Source: Paracamarosporium sp. OC-R06-R3
Lineage: Eukaryota; Ascomycota; Dothideomycetes; Pleosporales; Didymosphaeriaceae
Length of the DNA: 64,000 nucleotides
Direction of reading: 5' to 3'
Assembly: GCA_019828545.1 (NCBI GenBank)
Contig: JACVRA010000303.1
Coordinates: 5,920 to 69,919 of the forward strand
Position numbers and translations under genes: made by a program. Each line of letters starts with the position of its first letter. Position 1 is the stretch's first letter. A model generated the notes under the pieces. It had not been told where the DNA came from. It worked only from the letters and a program-made list of their open reading frames with translations, and made no database searches. Positions 22,582 to 34,558 of this stretch are shown one piece after another.

Positions 22582-25500
22582 ATGATTACGTCTAGCTATC
22601 GCAGAATGCCAAGTCAGCCGAATGATGCTTGGTACTGTAATGAATGTAACTCATTGAACATCAGCTGGTTCGATATTTGTCCAGTATGTAACGCAGGAAA
22701 GAACCCGGGCCTAGGACACCGTAAGAGATTCTCGACACAAGCTTTCAACGTCGCAGATACTCCAAAGGATGATGCTAGTCATGCACGGGACGAATCGATT
22801 CGTCCCATGCGGGGCATTTGGATATGTTCGAAACCCAATTGTATGGCAACTTCTACCGATATGACACTTGACTCATGCCCGAAATGCGGCCAATCACGAG
22901 GTTCTATCGCATCATCATCATCCAGAGGAAACCAAGAAGAAGTTTCCGAAGGCCCTGGAGACTTGCAACAAGTGACGCAGATGAACGAAGAAGGTTTACC
23001 TACGAGCCAAATGGGTCATTCGGCCTTCTCTCAGTCCCGACATAGCCCAGGTAGCAACATCCCAAACCAAAGGCCCAAGAGCCCTGATGAAGTTTCAGAT
23101 TATCACTCGGATTATTCCAATGGCTCGACGACCGATGCACTCTGGTCAGATACATCAAGTATTACCTCAGGAACCTCTATTGGCGGTTTGTCAGCCTATG
23201 GTGGTCAAGACTTCGTGCTACAGACGTATACTGAGCTTCTTGTGAACGACGCTTCGATACACAAGCTCCTCAACGAAGCCGTGAGACATGAAGTCGCTGG
23301 TGATCGTCTCGAAGAGAGGTTGAGGCGTCTCTTGAGACGGCTTGGAGCAGATCTAAGTACAGAATCAGTAAACTCACAAGAGCGTCGAATGGCTCGTTTC
23401 ATTGCCCTGAAGTCACGACCCGCGGCTCGAGGTATTTTACAGAAGATAGACGGATTCGTGGCCACGACAAGAAAGAAAACCATGAAAGTGTTCCCAGACG
23501 GCCAGATTGGCACCGAAGAGGACACAGGGTAAGTAGCCCCAGGAACGCAGAACTTTTGGGAGTCGCTTAACGTACATTTGCACAGCATCTCCGAGAACGA
23601 CTCACCCCCTGAAGAAACAGAAGAGAACAACCTCGCAAGGGCAAAGAAATTTGTTGTCGAAAGCAAAGCATTCGATAACCTGCGTCAGAACTTACATGAT
23701 CTAGTCAATCCTACGATAAGTTCAAAGCTTTTGGAACACATCGATAGGGGTTTTAAATGGAAGCCTCATAAATACGAATCTCAAGAACAGTACCGTGCAT
23801 TGGCCATCGAGCTCCGTGGTGTAGACCCCGCTTCGATACATGTCCAAAAGCAGATACGATTGAACATGTCAGATAACTTGAAAGTACAAGTTGAGAGACT
23901 GACGGATCAGACATGGAATTGGTGGCCCCTGGAGGCCCCTCTTCGGGATTTTGAGCCCGACAGTGCGTAAGTCAGATCTTGCTTCTTTTAATCAAACGGC
24001 TGTTTCATTCAACAATTTCACATGGTAAACTGTACCCCGTCGTCACCCTTTAGGCCGCTACAAAGGGGAGATAAAGCAGTTGACGTTTTCCGGTTTCTGA
24101 GCATCTTTAGATACGATCCAGTTGCTAACAAGAAACAACTAGTAACCTTCAATGGACTTGTGTAAGCATATCAGAATATTTTCGCCTATATAATCGTTAA
24201 TATACAGAATACAGCAATGTGGGGACAAGAGATCGAAGGGGGTATCACTATTTCTGGCATTGCAAGTCAAGAGATGGAGTAACCAAATAAGCTCGATTAC
24301 AGAGCGTGCCTTCAAAGATGATATATATTCACAACGGTCGTTAGCACATGTTCTGCAGCGCAAAGCCCCGGAGACTTACGTAGAGAAGCTCTTAGATCAC
24401 TGCAGGGTGAATCAGATAGCGCAACCGCAGTATCAAGAGGTTTCAGACCGGCGAGGCGGCACAAGACCCTGGAAAGCTATCGTCATTATTCAAAACGATA
24501 CATATCTTTCAAAATTTCATTACAATGCAGAAGAGCTTGCTCAAGCTCGAGAAGACGCCGCCGAGGTCGCGTGGACTCTTTCGCAAGGCACACCCGCCAC
24601 CAATTTTCCGCAGCCACAACAAGGTGCAGTTCAACCACGAACAAAAACTGGTGGCCCATCTCAGGGTGACCTGTCACGAGATGAGTTATCACGAAGGAGT
24701 CCTTCACAAGGAGCGTCAACAGGCACACAGCCAGTGAACTCTGGTCAACCGACGGCAACTCAGAGCAATATGGCCAGCCAGAATCCTATTGGTTGGGTAC
24801 TGCTTCTAGTTCAGTCAAGAAATGAGTATCATATTGCGCAGATCAGCATGGATGGATGCACAACAAGCACCTTCTTTACCCAGCTGCGCTCGGAATATCT
24901 TCGATTGAGAGGTTACACGGCCCGCTGCTTTAGTGTTTGGTGCTATTCGCATTGTGACTTTTACAAGGTAAGCGATTGTATACCTTCATTCCTTGCATAA
25001 TGCTAATCTATTCGATCAGTTCCACATATGGGATCAAGGGGCCGCAGTGCCTTTGAAACGGAACCAGTATCCAGATGAATCAGATCCCGAGTACGAGTAC
25101 GATCCAAAGCCGATGTTTGATCTACCCTCAATTACGAGACACGAGTTTAAGAAGCGATACGAAGGATGCACCTACAATCCATTCCACTTTAGATGTCGTA
25201 AGTAATACCTCTCAGCACAGCCAAAATCCATGCTCATCAAAACCGTGCAGACAAGCAATGTCACTGCGCGAAGGCAAAAGCTAAGGCACACAACCGAGAC
25301 ATCATCAGCCTACTTCCGAAGAAACTCGCTCAGCTCGATGTAAATATAGACCAGAGGGTGTTTTTTTGGGGCCTGTACGCTCGCCAGGAGATTAGCTTCT
25401 TCCGCATCGTCATTTACAACGTGATTTGTATTAGTCCGTTCATTTGGTTCTTCTTCATGTGGTTGTTTGCTTGGGGTCATGATGGAGACCAGCAGAACGC

Positions 25501-25597
25501 TTCGGTGCCGCTCATGACGATGTTTTCTCTGCTCTCCATCTTCTGGACTACTTTCATTGCGAGCTTGTGGCAGAACAGCGATGGTGATCCGACTTGA
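22582..25597 (+). CDS. Unknown protein: two RanBP2-like zinc fingers, membrane tail
   Basis: Six exons: 22582-23528, 23586-23966, 24054-24161, 24208-24967, 25020-25197, 25251-25597, giving 906 aa; all joins keep frame. Two four-Cys fingers open the protein: WYCNECNSLNISWFDICPVC (about residue 18) and WICSKPNC with DSCPKCG (about 80); the first has the Trp and Asn spacing of RanBP2-type fingers, which bind RNA or ubiquitin. A Ser/Gln/Pro-rich linker follows, then helices (FVLQTYTELLVNDASIHKLL; RRLLRRLGADLS), a second Gln/Ser/Pro linker, and a C-terminal module starting GWVLLLVQSRNEYHI. That module has Cys/His pairs (CRHKQCHCAKAKAK) and ends with two membrane spans at about 841-866 and 877-899, the first after QRVFFWGLYARQEISFFR. 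I recall similar tails in many uncharacterised fungal proteins, but no function. Cytosolic fingers tethered to an internal membrane is the most likely arrangement (inference). Confidence 0.8.
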
Positions 25598-26841
25598 TTT
25601 CGAGAAGCTGGAATGTTCGATCACCAGGAATACTGTTATATGATACGTCTCTCGATTTCCGCCACGATCAGTACAGAGAACATCTTGTTGGACAAGTTTT
25701 CCGCATAAACAGATCCAGGGTGAATTCAGCTCACCGTCAACGGTGACGCAGCTAGAAGCGAAACATCTTCTGATTGGTCTGAGCACATTGCTTTGGAAGC
25801 TTCCTTAAGCAGCAGTCGACTGGAACATCGCATCCTCTGGTATGGACTTCGCTTCGATCCTTTGCGGTCACCGTCGAAGTGAAACAGGAAGTTGGACATG
25901 TAAAAGCCTAGTAGAAGCAGAAATGATGAGGGATATATTATTTGATATTCCTCGTGGAACGTACGGCGTTTGCAATCTAGAGTCTCCATAACAGTCAGAT
26001 AGCGCTGTTCGTTCCGTTGCCCATCTACGGAAGAGTCATATCCCGTCCTACCTCACATAATTACTCACATGGGCGCTGAAGCAGGGGTTGCGCATCGCAG
26101 TGACACTCAAAGTTTGAGAGGTATCTTCTAACATTCCTCTGTGTGTAATATCAAGGCCTCGTAGCTACTTCCAGCCGCACTGCTTCAGCAACAACCTCAC
26201 GTTAGCCGGATACACCTGCAATGCTAGAAGTTATTACATTGCTTGAGAGGCTCAATTACATAGCATTGAACCTATCATATGCTCCGAATCCCTTGTTCTT
26301 GCTTGTAGCCTATAATTAGTCGAACGGGAAGTTCCGCGTGTTGAGGGGTCCTCCTTCCCATTCAGACGTCACGACACACAGCAAATTGTCAACAACAACA
26401 ACAACAACAACAGCACTTCTCGCGATATACAATGCCACTTCCTCAATTATTCAGTCATTTTGGATGTTTCTGCTCAATGAAAGTGCCTTTCGGTTGTACC
26501 CAGTTCAATGAACCTTCGCTATTCCCGCTTTTGCTCGGCTTTCATCGCTGAGTCGTCATGCTTCATCTTTGTGGCTACGCGTCACTCACGCGTCAGGTCT
26601 TCTCGAAGTTTCTCGCCAGGTACGTCGCGTCCGAGACGCGTCGAGACGCAAGATCAGCCTTCCACGTGGAGCGCGCTTCTTTTGTTGAAGCCTCACTCAG
26701 CACAGCCAATCCACTCTATCGACCCTCACTCCCTCTCCACTTTGCAGCCCCCGTTTTGCTTCGTACGCCCGATATTGGCTGAGCATTCTCTCTAACAATA
26801 CTATCGTAGATCCGTAACACTTTGAGTATCTCTGGCACATT
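25598..26841. other. Intergenic between co-oriented genes
   Basis: 1.2 kb without a supported gene. It contains a CAA microsatellite near 26400 and, from about 26500, frames rich in CT tracts leading to the BTB gene start at 26842, probably promoter and leader. Confidence 0.45.
26391..26412. repeat. (AAC)n microsatellite
   Basis: Seven perfect AAC units, about 430 bp upstream of the BTB gene start and outside any coding frame. Confidence 0.9.
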
Positions 26842-27934
26842 ATGGCTCCGCAGTCCACCACCCGTCCGACCGGCGAAGAAGTTGACAAGTACACCAAGAC
26901 CCTTGACTACCTGGTTCCCGGCCTGGGCACCAGCGTCAAGACGAAATACGAGTCTCGTAAGAAGCCTCAAGTCCAACCAATCCTTGCTACGAAATCGATC
27001 CCGCCTACGCTTCCTTTGAGTAGGGCTCAGGCTGTTCAATGCGTTCGAGAGTGAGTTCAAATTATCTCAATGTCTGACTGTCACACTCACCCAACTAGTG
27101 CGATCAAAGATCTCGATCCTCTCGAGGTTGCCATCGTCTACCACAACGGTCAAGCCGTGGAGAAAATGAACAAGTACTTTCTCTGCGACATCTCACGGTA
27201 CTTCGCCAATGCACTCAATGGGCATTTCAAGGTACGTCTAGACTTTATTCAGCCTTTTCTTCGCTCGACCGGTATAGTTAACCACAGTTCAGGAAGCTGA
27301 TACCCGCATCATCCGTCTCCGCCAAGACTTCCCTTGGGCAGTCTATGCCATGCTCGACTTCCTCAAGAATGGCTTCTACTTCATGTATCCACGCTTGCAA
27401 GAGCAATATCCACATATAACGATGCTTGACCTGCACGTGCACTGTTACATCCTCGCAGACAAGTACAACCTCCTCGCGCTTGCCAACTATGCTGCTACCA
27501 GCTATCTCAGGATGGCTGCCGACGTCCTCTCGCTCGACTGGCACTTCGACGATCCTGACTACTATGACGAATCACAGGGTAAGATTTCCGATTTCTCAAC
27601 GATGATGTAATCTAATTCTTCGAAAGATTTGCCTTGTGTAGACTATCAGCCCCACGACCTATGCGCTGCTGCTGAGGCAAGCCGATTCCTCGATTCGATC
27701 GTGCTTCTGTGGAGGAATACTGCCAGCCGGAAAGACCCCTTGCGAAAGGAGGTGTTGGAGATGATCAAGGTGTGCTTCATCAAGCTGATGCGGCTCAAGT
27801 CCTTCCATTTCGTGCTCTACGAATTGGATGACTTTATCGTTGACTTGGCAAAGAGCTTCGATGAGGATGATGTACAGATGACAATCAAGGTGGATCCAAA
27901 GAGGCGAGGATTCCGTGTTTGGCTTGGCAATTGA
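26842..27934 (+). CDS. BTB/POZ-domain protein
   Basis: Exons 26842-27050, 27099-27231, 27293-27578 and 27642-27934 (introns 48, 61, 63 nt) give 306 aa. The BTB fold is at about residues 70-170: EVAIVYHNGQAVEKMNKYFL, CDISRYFANALNGHFKEADT, then IIRLRQDFPWAVYAMLDFLK, and the helix pair MLDLHVHCYILADKYNLLAL. The first 65 residues are Lys/Pro-rich and unordered-looking. The C-terminal part DLCAAAEASRFLDSI and the helix-rich tail to RGFRVWLGN complete a domain layout common to small fungal BTB proteins. These often dimerise and can serve as Cul3 adaptors, but in fungi most have no known role. There is no kelch or zinc-finger extension. Start chosen at the only ATG that gives this frame. Confidence 0.85.
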
Positions 27935-28093
27935 AATGCGTTTTGGTAGCAGCCGCTTGGTGATCGAATTGGAAGTTGGAAAAAGGCATAGATTGGGGGG
28001 AAGTGTATTGTAGCCTGATATCCAGAATGCAATACGGTGATTCATCCGTCATGGTAACGTCGAAGGACTACGATTTCTACTCTTCTAGTCAAC

Positions 28094-29200
28094 CTAAGGT
28101 CTCATCAAGACCGCCTTATCCCACCCCGCCTTCTCAGACGCATGATCAAAAGCCTTGTCCCACTCCGCAAATCTAAAGGTAGTAATATCGCTATTCCCAC
28201 CCTGTTCCCCAAGCTTCAGAATACCGCTCTCCACCATCTTGATCAGCGCCAGCACCTGCTCCCGATTATACATCCACGTCCCCCTCAGCGTCAAGTTCTT
28301 CCGCATGACCTCCCTCAGCGCAATCGGATACTCCTCCTGTATCCCGCCCATCAAGCTCATTCTCCCACCACGCTTCAGCGCCAAAATGCAGGTCTTAATA
28401 TGCGTCGACTTCGCAGCCTGCGGCGGCGAGATCTCAAACACAGCATCAATCTCCCGCCCTCCAGCCGCAGCTTTCAACGCAGCCAAATCCTCCTCCACAC
28501 TCTCCGTAATCTTGACCGTCTTCACCCGTGGAAACGTTGCCTCCAGCTTCGCCAGACTCTCCTGGTTCCGCCCCATAGCAATGACGCTCGCACCGACAGC
28601 GACACTGCACGCCACAGCCGCACCGCCAAACGCGCCCGTCGCCGGCGCCACAACGATGGTCTCGCCAGCCTGCAGATCGATGTCCCTCAGCCCGCCGATA
28701 CAAAGATACTTCGTTAGTGTAGCAAGGTCTGTATCCGCGTACCCAAGCTCCTGCAGCCGCGCCTCGTCAAGCGCGAATACGTTCTCGAGCGGCACAAGCG
28801 TGAACTCGGCATACGTCCCATCGCGCCACATGTCGTCCATCAACTTCTTGCTTCCTGGCGTTGCGGCCGCCGCAAGACCGTGAAGTATGATGTCATCGGG
28901 GTCGTCACGAGAGTGGATCGTGGCGTCTGCGTAGACTAGCTGGCCCACGCGGAGGGAGGTCGAGTCGCGGCCTAGCGCGGCAACTCGCCCAATGCAGCTT
29001 GTGCCTGGCACAAGAGGTGCCATGTATGGGTATTTGCGTGTACCATTGTAGACTTCGCGGGAGTAGGATATTACGGGTGCGAAGGAGACTTTGATGAGGG
29101 CGCTCCCTGGAATGACTTGCGGGACGGGGATTGTTTTCAGCGTCAGAGGCTGGGCGTATACCTCTTGGACCAGAGCGGCTTGCGTTGTTGGAACGGCCAT
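28094..29200 (-). CDS. Medium-chain (MDR) alcohol dehydrogenase-like enzyme
   Basis: One exon, 368 aa. The N-terminal GroES-like half has PGTSCIGRVAALGRDSTSLR and VGQLVYADA; the nucleotide-binding half has GETIVVAPATGAFGGAAVAC, a Rossmann glycine loop, followed by ASVIAMGRN, whose Arg after the second strand is suited to NADP. The catalytic-zinc cysteine of true alcohol dehydrogenases is replaced by SYSREVYN, so this is likely a zinc-free quinone-reductase or enoyl-reductase type. There is no targeting signal, so it is probably cytosolic. It ends 159 bp beyond the end of the convergent BTB gene. A plausible TATA box lies about 70 bp upstream. Substrate unknown. Confidence 0.85.
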   Translation of the reverse strand: MAVPTTQAALVQEVYAQPLTLKTIPVPQVIPGSALIKVSFAPVISYSREVYNGTRKYPYMAPLVPGTSCIGRVAALGRDSTSLRVGQLVYADATIHSRDDPDDIILHGLAAAATPGSKKLMDDMWRDGTYAEFTLVPLENVFALDEARLQELGYADTDLATLTKYLCIGGLRDIDLQAGETIVVAPATGAFGGAAVACSVAVGASVIAMGRNQESLAKLEATFPRVKTVKITESVEEDLAALKAAAGGREIDAVFEISPPQAAKSTHIKTCILALKRGGRMSLMGGIQEEYPIALREVMRKNLTLRGTWMYNREQVLALIKMVESGILKLGEQGGNSDITTFRFAEWDKAFDHASEKAGWDKAVLMRP

Positions 29201-29271
29201 TGTGATGTGTATTGTGAACCAGCGTTGCAGATGTGCGTGGATGGGATTCCATTTCCGTCAAGTTGGTGGAG

Positions 29272-29279
29272 TATATAAC
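29272..29279 (-). promoter_or_regulatory. Possible TATA box of the MDR gene
   Basis: The minus strand reads GGTTATATAC about 72-80 bp upstream of the ATG at 29200. Position fits a TATA element, but this is a single short match. Confidence 0.35.
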
Positions 29280-29917
29280 CGTGAAAATGGCTGAGCTCAT
29301 CGCCGACCAATTCTAATCATCCCGACTGTACACGGGGAGAGGTTCTATTAGCATTTCCTGCTAGCGGAATAGTGTTTCTGGAGATTAAACGGAGAGATGG
29401 TATAGCGAATGGTTGAAGATGGTGCCTGGGCACTATCTCCGTTTAAGGCCGAGTCATGGTGTTAGGGAATGCTGCAAGGCAACTAGGCGACGCTGTAAGA
29501 TTCAAATCCCACTACAGATATCCAATAATAATGTATACGAGATATGACTGACGCGTGTTCGTCAATGCATCATCGGTTGTTCGTTCATATCGAGGATCCT
29601 ACACTCAATGCCGATTTATAGAAACACACGACGCTAGAAAGATGAAGATAGTTTGCATCTCTGCTGATGCAACAGAGACACCCAAAGAAGTCCGAGCTTA
29701 CAACGCATAGCGTCCTATGATGCACTAGTCTTGAGCTCCGTGTTGCGTATGGTCACGTGATATATGGCGCCTTCATTATCCTTAACTTCGCAGATTTTGC
29801 CTCAAATGCCGCTACAAGCAAGACCACACCCTCATTTATTGCCTTAAGAAGTGTATCATTGATAACCCGGTCGAGTATAACAGCGCGCTGTCCGTCCTTT
29901 TTGTCCGGGGTCTCATT

Positions 29918-30018
29918 CGGTGTTTCGTACGGCGTTCTGTACGGCGAAAAAGCCCTTCACCCTGCACTCTCTTCCAATCACCAGTCATCGGTATTTGGTA
30001 CGGTATTTTGTACGGCGA
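29918..30018. repeat. 30-bp imperfect direct repeat with GTACGG cores
   Basis: Copies at 29918-29947 and 29989-30018, each with two GTACGG cores spaced 12 bases apart, match at 25 of 30 positions; the starts are 71 bp apart. Four of the five differences are transitions. The second copy ends 87 bp before the SDR start codon, so the block sits where promoter elements would be. Confidence 0.75.
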
Positions 30019-30105
30019 TAGCATCACCCCATAAAGTAACAAGAGCAAACATGTCCTGCCTGAACATATATCCTTTCGATCTTCTGATTAGCATAATTTA
30101 TCAAA

Positions 30106-31272
30106 ATGGTTTCTCTCCAACAAGTCTTGTCGTCCAATGCCCGCATTGCAACCGAGCTTCCGCGTCGTCTTGTAGCTGTGTTTGCTGGAGCGACAACAGG
30201 CATCGGTGAAGCGACGTTGAAAGCATTCGTTAAGCACGCCGTTGCGCCTCGCATCTACTTCCTCGCACGAAATACCACGTCTGCCGAGCGTGTAGTCGCA
30301 GACTGTCTCGCTATCAATGATAAGGTAGACTTTGAGATTATCAAAGTTGACTTGAGTTCGGTGGTTGCGACAGATCGTGCGTGCGATGTGATCAAAACGA
30401 AAGAAACGGCTGTCAATCTGGTCATGTTGTCGATGGGTGAACCGCGTATGGATCGAGCTTGTAAGTCACTCGTTCTAGCCTTGACGTGAGCTGCTCCATA
30501 GTGAATTTGCATTGCCCATCCGGAGAATGCAATTGCTCCAAAGAGGATTTCGACGCGCCCTTATCATCTACAAATCCAGGCAACTTACAGATGTACAGTA
30601 TCGCCCGAGGGCCTCCACCTCTTCATGGCAACCGTGTACTACAACCGAATCCGCATACCACAGAACCTCCTCCCGCTTCTCCAAGAAGCCAGCCAGTCAA
30701 CCCCACTTGCTCGAGTCGTCCAAGTCGGGGGCGGCACTAAAGAAGGACAAGTCGATACGTCGGATCTCGCGTCATTGCGCGTCCCGTTAAGTCAGATCCG
30801 AGCACATCTGACGGGCATGATGACACTAGCCTTGGAATGTCTTACGGATCAAGCTCCAACGGTGAGCTTCGTGCATGATTTCCCAGGGAAAGTTGTGACA
30901 CCGCTATATGACGACATACCTGGTTGGACAGGAGTTTCGGCACGGATGCTTGGGAGAGTGCTGAAATTGTTTCAGCGGTGGATTTGCGTGCCGATCGAGG
31001 AGTGTGGAGAGAGGCATGTGTTTTTAGGTACGAGTGCGAAATACACACCGGGGGAGGGTAATGCTGTGGGGGTCAGGCTGAGTGATGGCGTAGAGCGTAG
31101 CGAAGCAACCGAGAAGATGCGACGGAGCGTATACTCGGTAGATTGGGATGGCGAGGGACCTGGGGCACAAATTATGGGGTTATTAGCAGACTTGAGAAAA
31201 AAGGGAGTGAAAGACCTGGTATGGGAGCACACTAATGGGGAGTTCAAAAGAATTGAAAGTGAAAGGTTGTAG
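30106..31272 (+). CDS. Short-chain dehydrogenase (SDR)-like protein
   Basis: Exons 30106-30460 and 30599-31272 (138-nt intron) give 342 aa; the join reads MDRALSPEGLHLFMATVYYN. The cofactor loop is near residue 28: FAGATTGIGEATLKAFVKHA, a standard TGxxxGIG Rossmann motif, followed by IYFLARNTTSAERVV with an Arg suited to NADP. After the central strand (NLVMLSMGE) the usual catalytic Tyr-x-x-x-Lys is not obvious; YYNRIR stands in its place with Arg instead of Lys. Many fungal proteins of this shape accompany secondary-metabolite genes, though no synthase is in this window. The longer than usual intron leaves room for an unseen small exon, but the family-like sequence continues smoothly across the chosen join. 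It is convergent with the first rhodopsin-domain gene. Confidence 0.8.
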
Positions 31273-31537
31273 CCAATACGAGTGGCAGTCAATGGCCTTT
31301 TATGATACCTTACTAGCAGTTAATCAATTCGTTAAAGAATTGGCTTCCTAGTTCGCCGTTAACACAAACAATGGAACCAAGAGGTTCTGACAAATTAGCA
31401 ACCGAAACATCGTGTTGTCCCAAGACATTCGATACGATATCCGAGTTTCGGACTTCGCCTATTCCTCAAGCAAGAGACAATCAATGGTTTTTTGAATCGA
31501 TCTTCAATCCATACAAGCCATGTTCTTGGTGACTCTT

Positions 31538-32754
31538 TTAGTGCCAGATTGTCACGGAATGACGGGCTCGCCGGTCTCCATCAGCTGAGGTCACGCTGTC
31601 AGTTGTCTGCCTGACAGAATCCCTAACATGGATGGTATTCGGTGGGGAATTCGTCGTGGCGTCGTCGTCGTCGTTTGCGGTGAAGGACTCCAGCGAGTGA
31701 AGTGGAATTGATCGGAGTGCTTCGGTGTCCTCTGTCGTGCCTGAAGCGGTAACCACCCGGACGCCATCGGGCTTCCTCTGTTTCTTGCGGGTCAGCTGAC
31801 TGCCATAGGATGGGAGAGCACAGATGATAACACTAAGCGTAATCTGCAGTATAAACCACGGGGCATTAAGGTGCGGGTATTCTTGCAAGTTCCGGTCAAC
31901 GGTGAAGTAGGTGCGGAGAATGTTAGTCGCCAGATTGAGGCCGACAAGTCCGAACAGGAAAGCGAGTTGGATCTTCTGTGAACGCCGAAGGTACAGTTTC
32001 CTCAACATCGTGAGCGGTAATGCCGTGACTTCAAAGATTAGCGGTCTGCCGGAAGCTGCGAAAGCGAAGACATCACTTACGAATCACATCGCCAACACCG
32101 TCAAGAACACACCACGTTACCGACATCGAGAAGTTCTTCCGGAACTTCTCTTCTTGGCATGCCGCTGTATACTTTGTTAACGCTGTTCCGAAAGAATGGT
32201 TGAGGGAACTTACTGAAGTAGTCTAGCACTTGGCCCAGATTGCCACACAGATCGAAGCGTATTATGACAGTGGCCAGGAAAGCACCGATGATGAATATTA
32301 ACGTCGCAGTCCACCAGAACTTGAATTTGGCATCCCTCCCGAAGATGGACAAGTACATGGCCAGGAAGCTTGCCTTGACGAGGTAGATGGTGGTCCAATA
32401 GAGGACACTGGACGCGAGGTTCATTTTAAGGTCGTAATAGGGGCTGTAATTGACATCGTGGAGAACGGGCATCGGCACATGCTTCTCGAGTGCCTGCTTG
32501 TACTCCATTGGAATGTATATCTGCCACAAAGACATGAAGGCGATGAGGAACACTGCCGCTGCCGCATTCAGCCATTCGCACACGGCGATGAACTTCCGGG
32601 TCGTCCAGGAGATACTGAGGCGTCCAATTGTAAACAAGATGGCAGCTGCGGTCAGAGTCCATGCATAGATCTGTATCAATCGTCAGTGGATGCCACACCA
32701 TCTAAAAAGCTATCTTACGGTGAGACCCAAGAAGGAAAGGTAGTGGGTAAGCAT
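31538..32754 (-). CDS. Rhodopsin-domain integral membrane protein (copy A)
   Basis: Exons 32719-32754 (only 12 codons), 32214-32670, 32081-32164 and 31538-32028, with introns of 48-52 nt, give 355 aa. Seven hydrophobic segments can be traced: YAWTLTAAAILFTIGRLSI, LNAAAAVFLIAFMSLW, VLYWTTIYLVKASFLAMYL, WWTATLIFIIGAFLATVII, the segment around VTWCVLDGVGDVILTALPL, IQLAFLFGLVGLNLATNIL and APWFILQITLSVIICALPS. The order and the D-V-I-L-x-x-L-P-L motif mark the large fungal rhodopsin-domain (SAT4/PTH11-related) family. The C-terminal tail of about 90 residues is polar with a run of four Asp. Some family members help sense surfaces or hosts; most are uncharacterised. The N-terminal segment is shorter than usual because the first exon is so small. 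Confidence 0.85.
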
Positions 32755-34558
32755 GGCGGCAAACCGTCGATGCGCGTAGCGGAAGGGGTTTTTGGATGCC
32801 GTGCAAAAGAAGGGAAGGTGTGGGGGAGAAAATTGGTGGTGGGAAGTTGTTTACGTTGGCCGACAAACGCTCCTTCCTTTGCAACGTAGCAACCTTAATC
32901 TTAATGGCCACGTGCGTTTGACCGAGCTATCCCGTGACAGTCTCTGATAAGGCAGCACTGGTGAAGGCAACTTTTGACCAGAATGTCGTAGAAAAAATCG
33001 GAACAGAGACTTTGCGTGAAGGACGGAAACCGAAACACACAGGCTGCGTACACAGATTCTAACTATCGATTCGTGACTACACTCCTACTTAGATATATGC
33101 TAATAGCATAAGACCTTGAGTCCTCGTCACAACAGCAGGTCTGTTGTGGAACGAGTGACATGTGTATTGTGCAGCTTCACGACAGAGCTGTTCGTTGTAG
33201 ACGATTTCGTGTGGGAATATGTGACTCATCTTCGAAGTCCAGGACGCTCGTAAAGCCCCATTAGAATCACTCAAACAAATTCTGCGGTGAAGTGGACTGC
33301 AAGCCAGTCATATTTTGATTTCCAACGAACGAAGCGGTATAGCTAGGGCTTCACGGCGCGTTCTCCTCCTACTGGTGATCACTCATTATCTAACCCAATC
33401 AGTTACTGATCCGTAGTTGTGGAGAGTGGTACTTCTCTGGCTCTCGTATGTCCTCAATCGAGAATTTGAGTAGGATGAACCCAAATCGAACACTTGCTGT
33501 ATAATGTTAGACAGCTTAATGCGAATATAAAACCCACCTCGAAGATGTTAGATCCCAATTAATCGTGCTTGAGATCTATAGTTGCTTGATCATTCGTAAT
33601 ATGGAGATTTTCAGTGTTCCGACGTAATGCAGAGTTGGATCTCAGATGGTCACGTAAAGCAACAGACAGCAGTGGCTGAGCATGGACGAGCTACATTCCA
33701 CATCTCAGATGTACTTGTGCAGTAAAGGACCTCCTAAGTGATAAAACTTCCATTCAGCGGGGATAGGTATGCAGCGATCGAAATACGGATCAAGATCGTT
33801 GCGAGTGCTCTTATATAGCTACCCATCCACCGGACTTTCGAACACGACCAGGAATTCCAATGTCACAAAGATGCATCAGATACAAACAACACAATCGCCC
33901 CTAGAATTGATTTAGCCGAAAAGGACAGGAAAGGATCTCGCATACGCTCCTACCGCACCGCAGAGTCGATTGATGGGGCCATCATGGAGCGACGACAAAC
34001 GAGATAGTGCAAAGGAACAGAATAAACACGACAACCAACAGCAGCAAGCAAAAGGAGCAATAGCGCAAACATCGCCTATTCTTCCTACAAACAACACGAT
34101 ACAGCCTTTCCAGACCAGGTCATTGCTAATCGTGCGCTGCATAAAATTTAGATACGTTACACAGCACGTGCCAAAAACGACAAGGTTAACAGGTACCCGC
34201 CGTTGAGGCAATGTCTCGGACAACGCAAAAGCAATCTGTCATGCATGAACCACAGCATTCGCACGTAAGCCCCGCACAGCGCCGCGCTCTCAACGCTGCA
34301 CCCCTCAACAACAATGTCCGCAGCAAAGCAGACAATACGAGAGACAAACTTCCCCAACCAGCTACGATCACCCCCAGCCAACGGTGTACGTCTCCGCGCC
34401 TCCGTGCCATTATCGGCATAGCTCACTGCAAACTCGCTCACCCTTCTCCCACATACACGCATAACACACTCAGAGCACTACCATAGCTAATCGGGGTATA
34501 TTCATTATCACAAAGGCACTTTCTGCCTACACACGGGTTCCAAGCCAAGCCATGCATA
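32755..34558. other. Intergenic between two rhodopsin-domain genes
   Basis: 1.8 kb upstream of copy A and downstream of copy B, both minus-strand. Several frames of 60-100 codons exist on both strands (for instance around 33912-34486) but none resembles a protein domain. No repeat or RNA gene was identified. Confidence 0.4.

Larger units (their letters stand above)
29201..30105. other. Divergent intergenic region between two oxidoreductases
   Basis: Separates the MDR gene (-) and SDR gene (+). Apart from the TATA candidate and the 30-bp direct repeat described separately, nothing recognisable is present. A tRNA-like T-loop string near 29501 does not fold. Confidence 0.45.

Noticed and set aside
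29450..29520. tRNA-like string (GATTCAAATCC) resembling a T-loop
   Set aside because: The flanking bases do not form a five-pair T stem and no acceptor or anticodon stem can be placed at the right distance.
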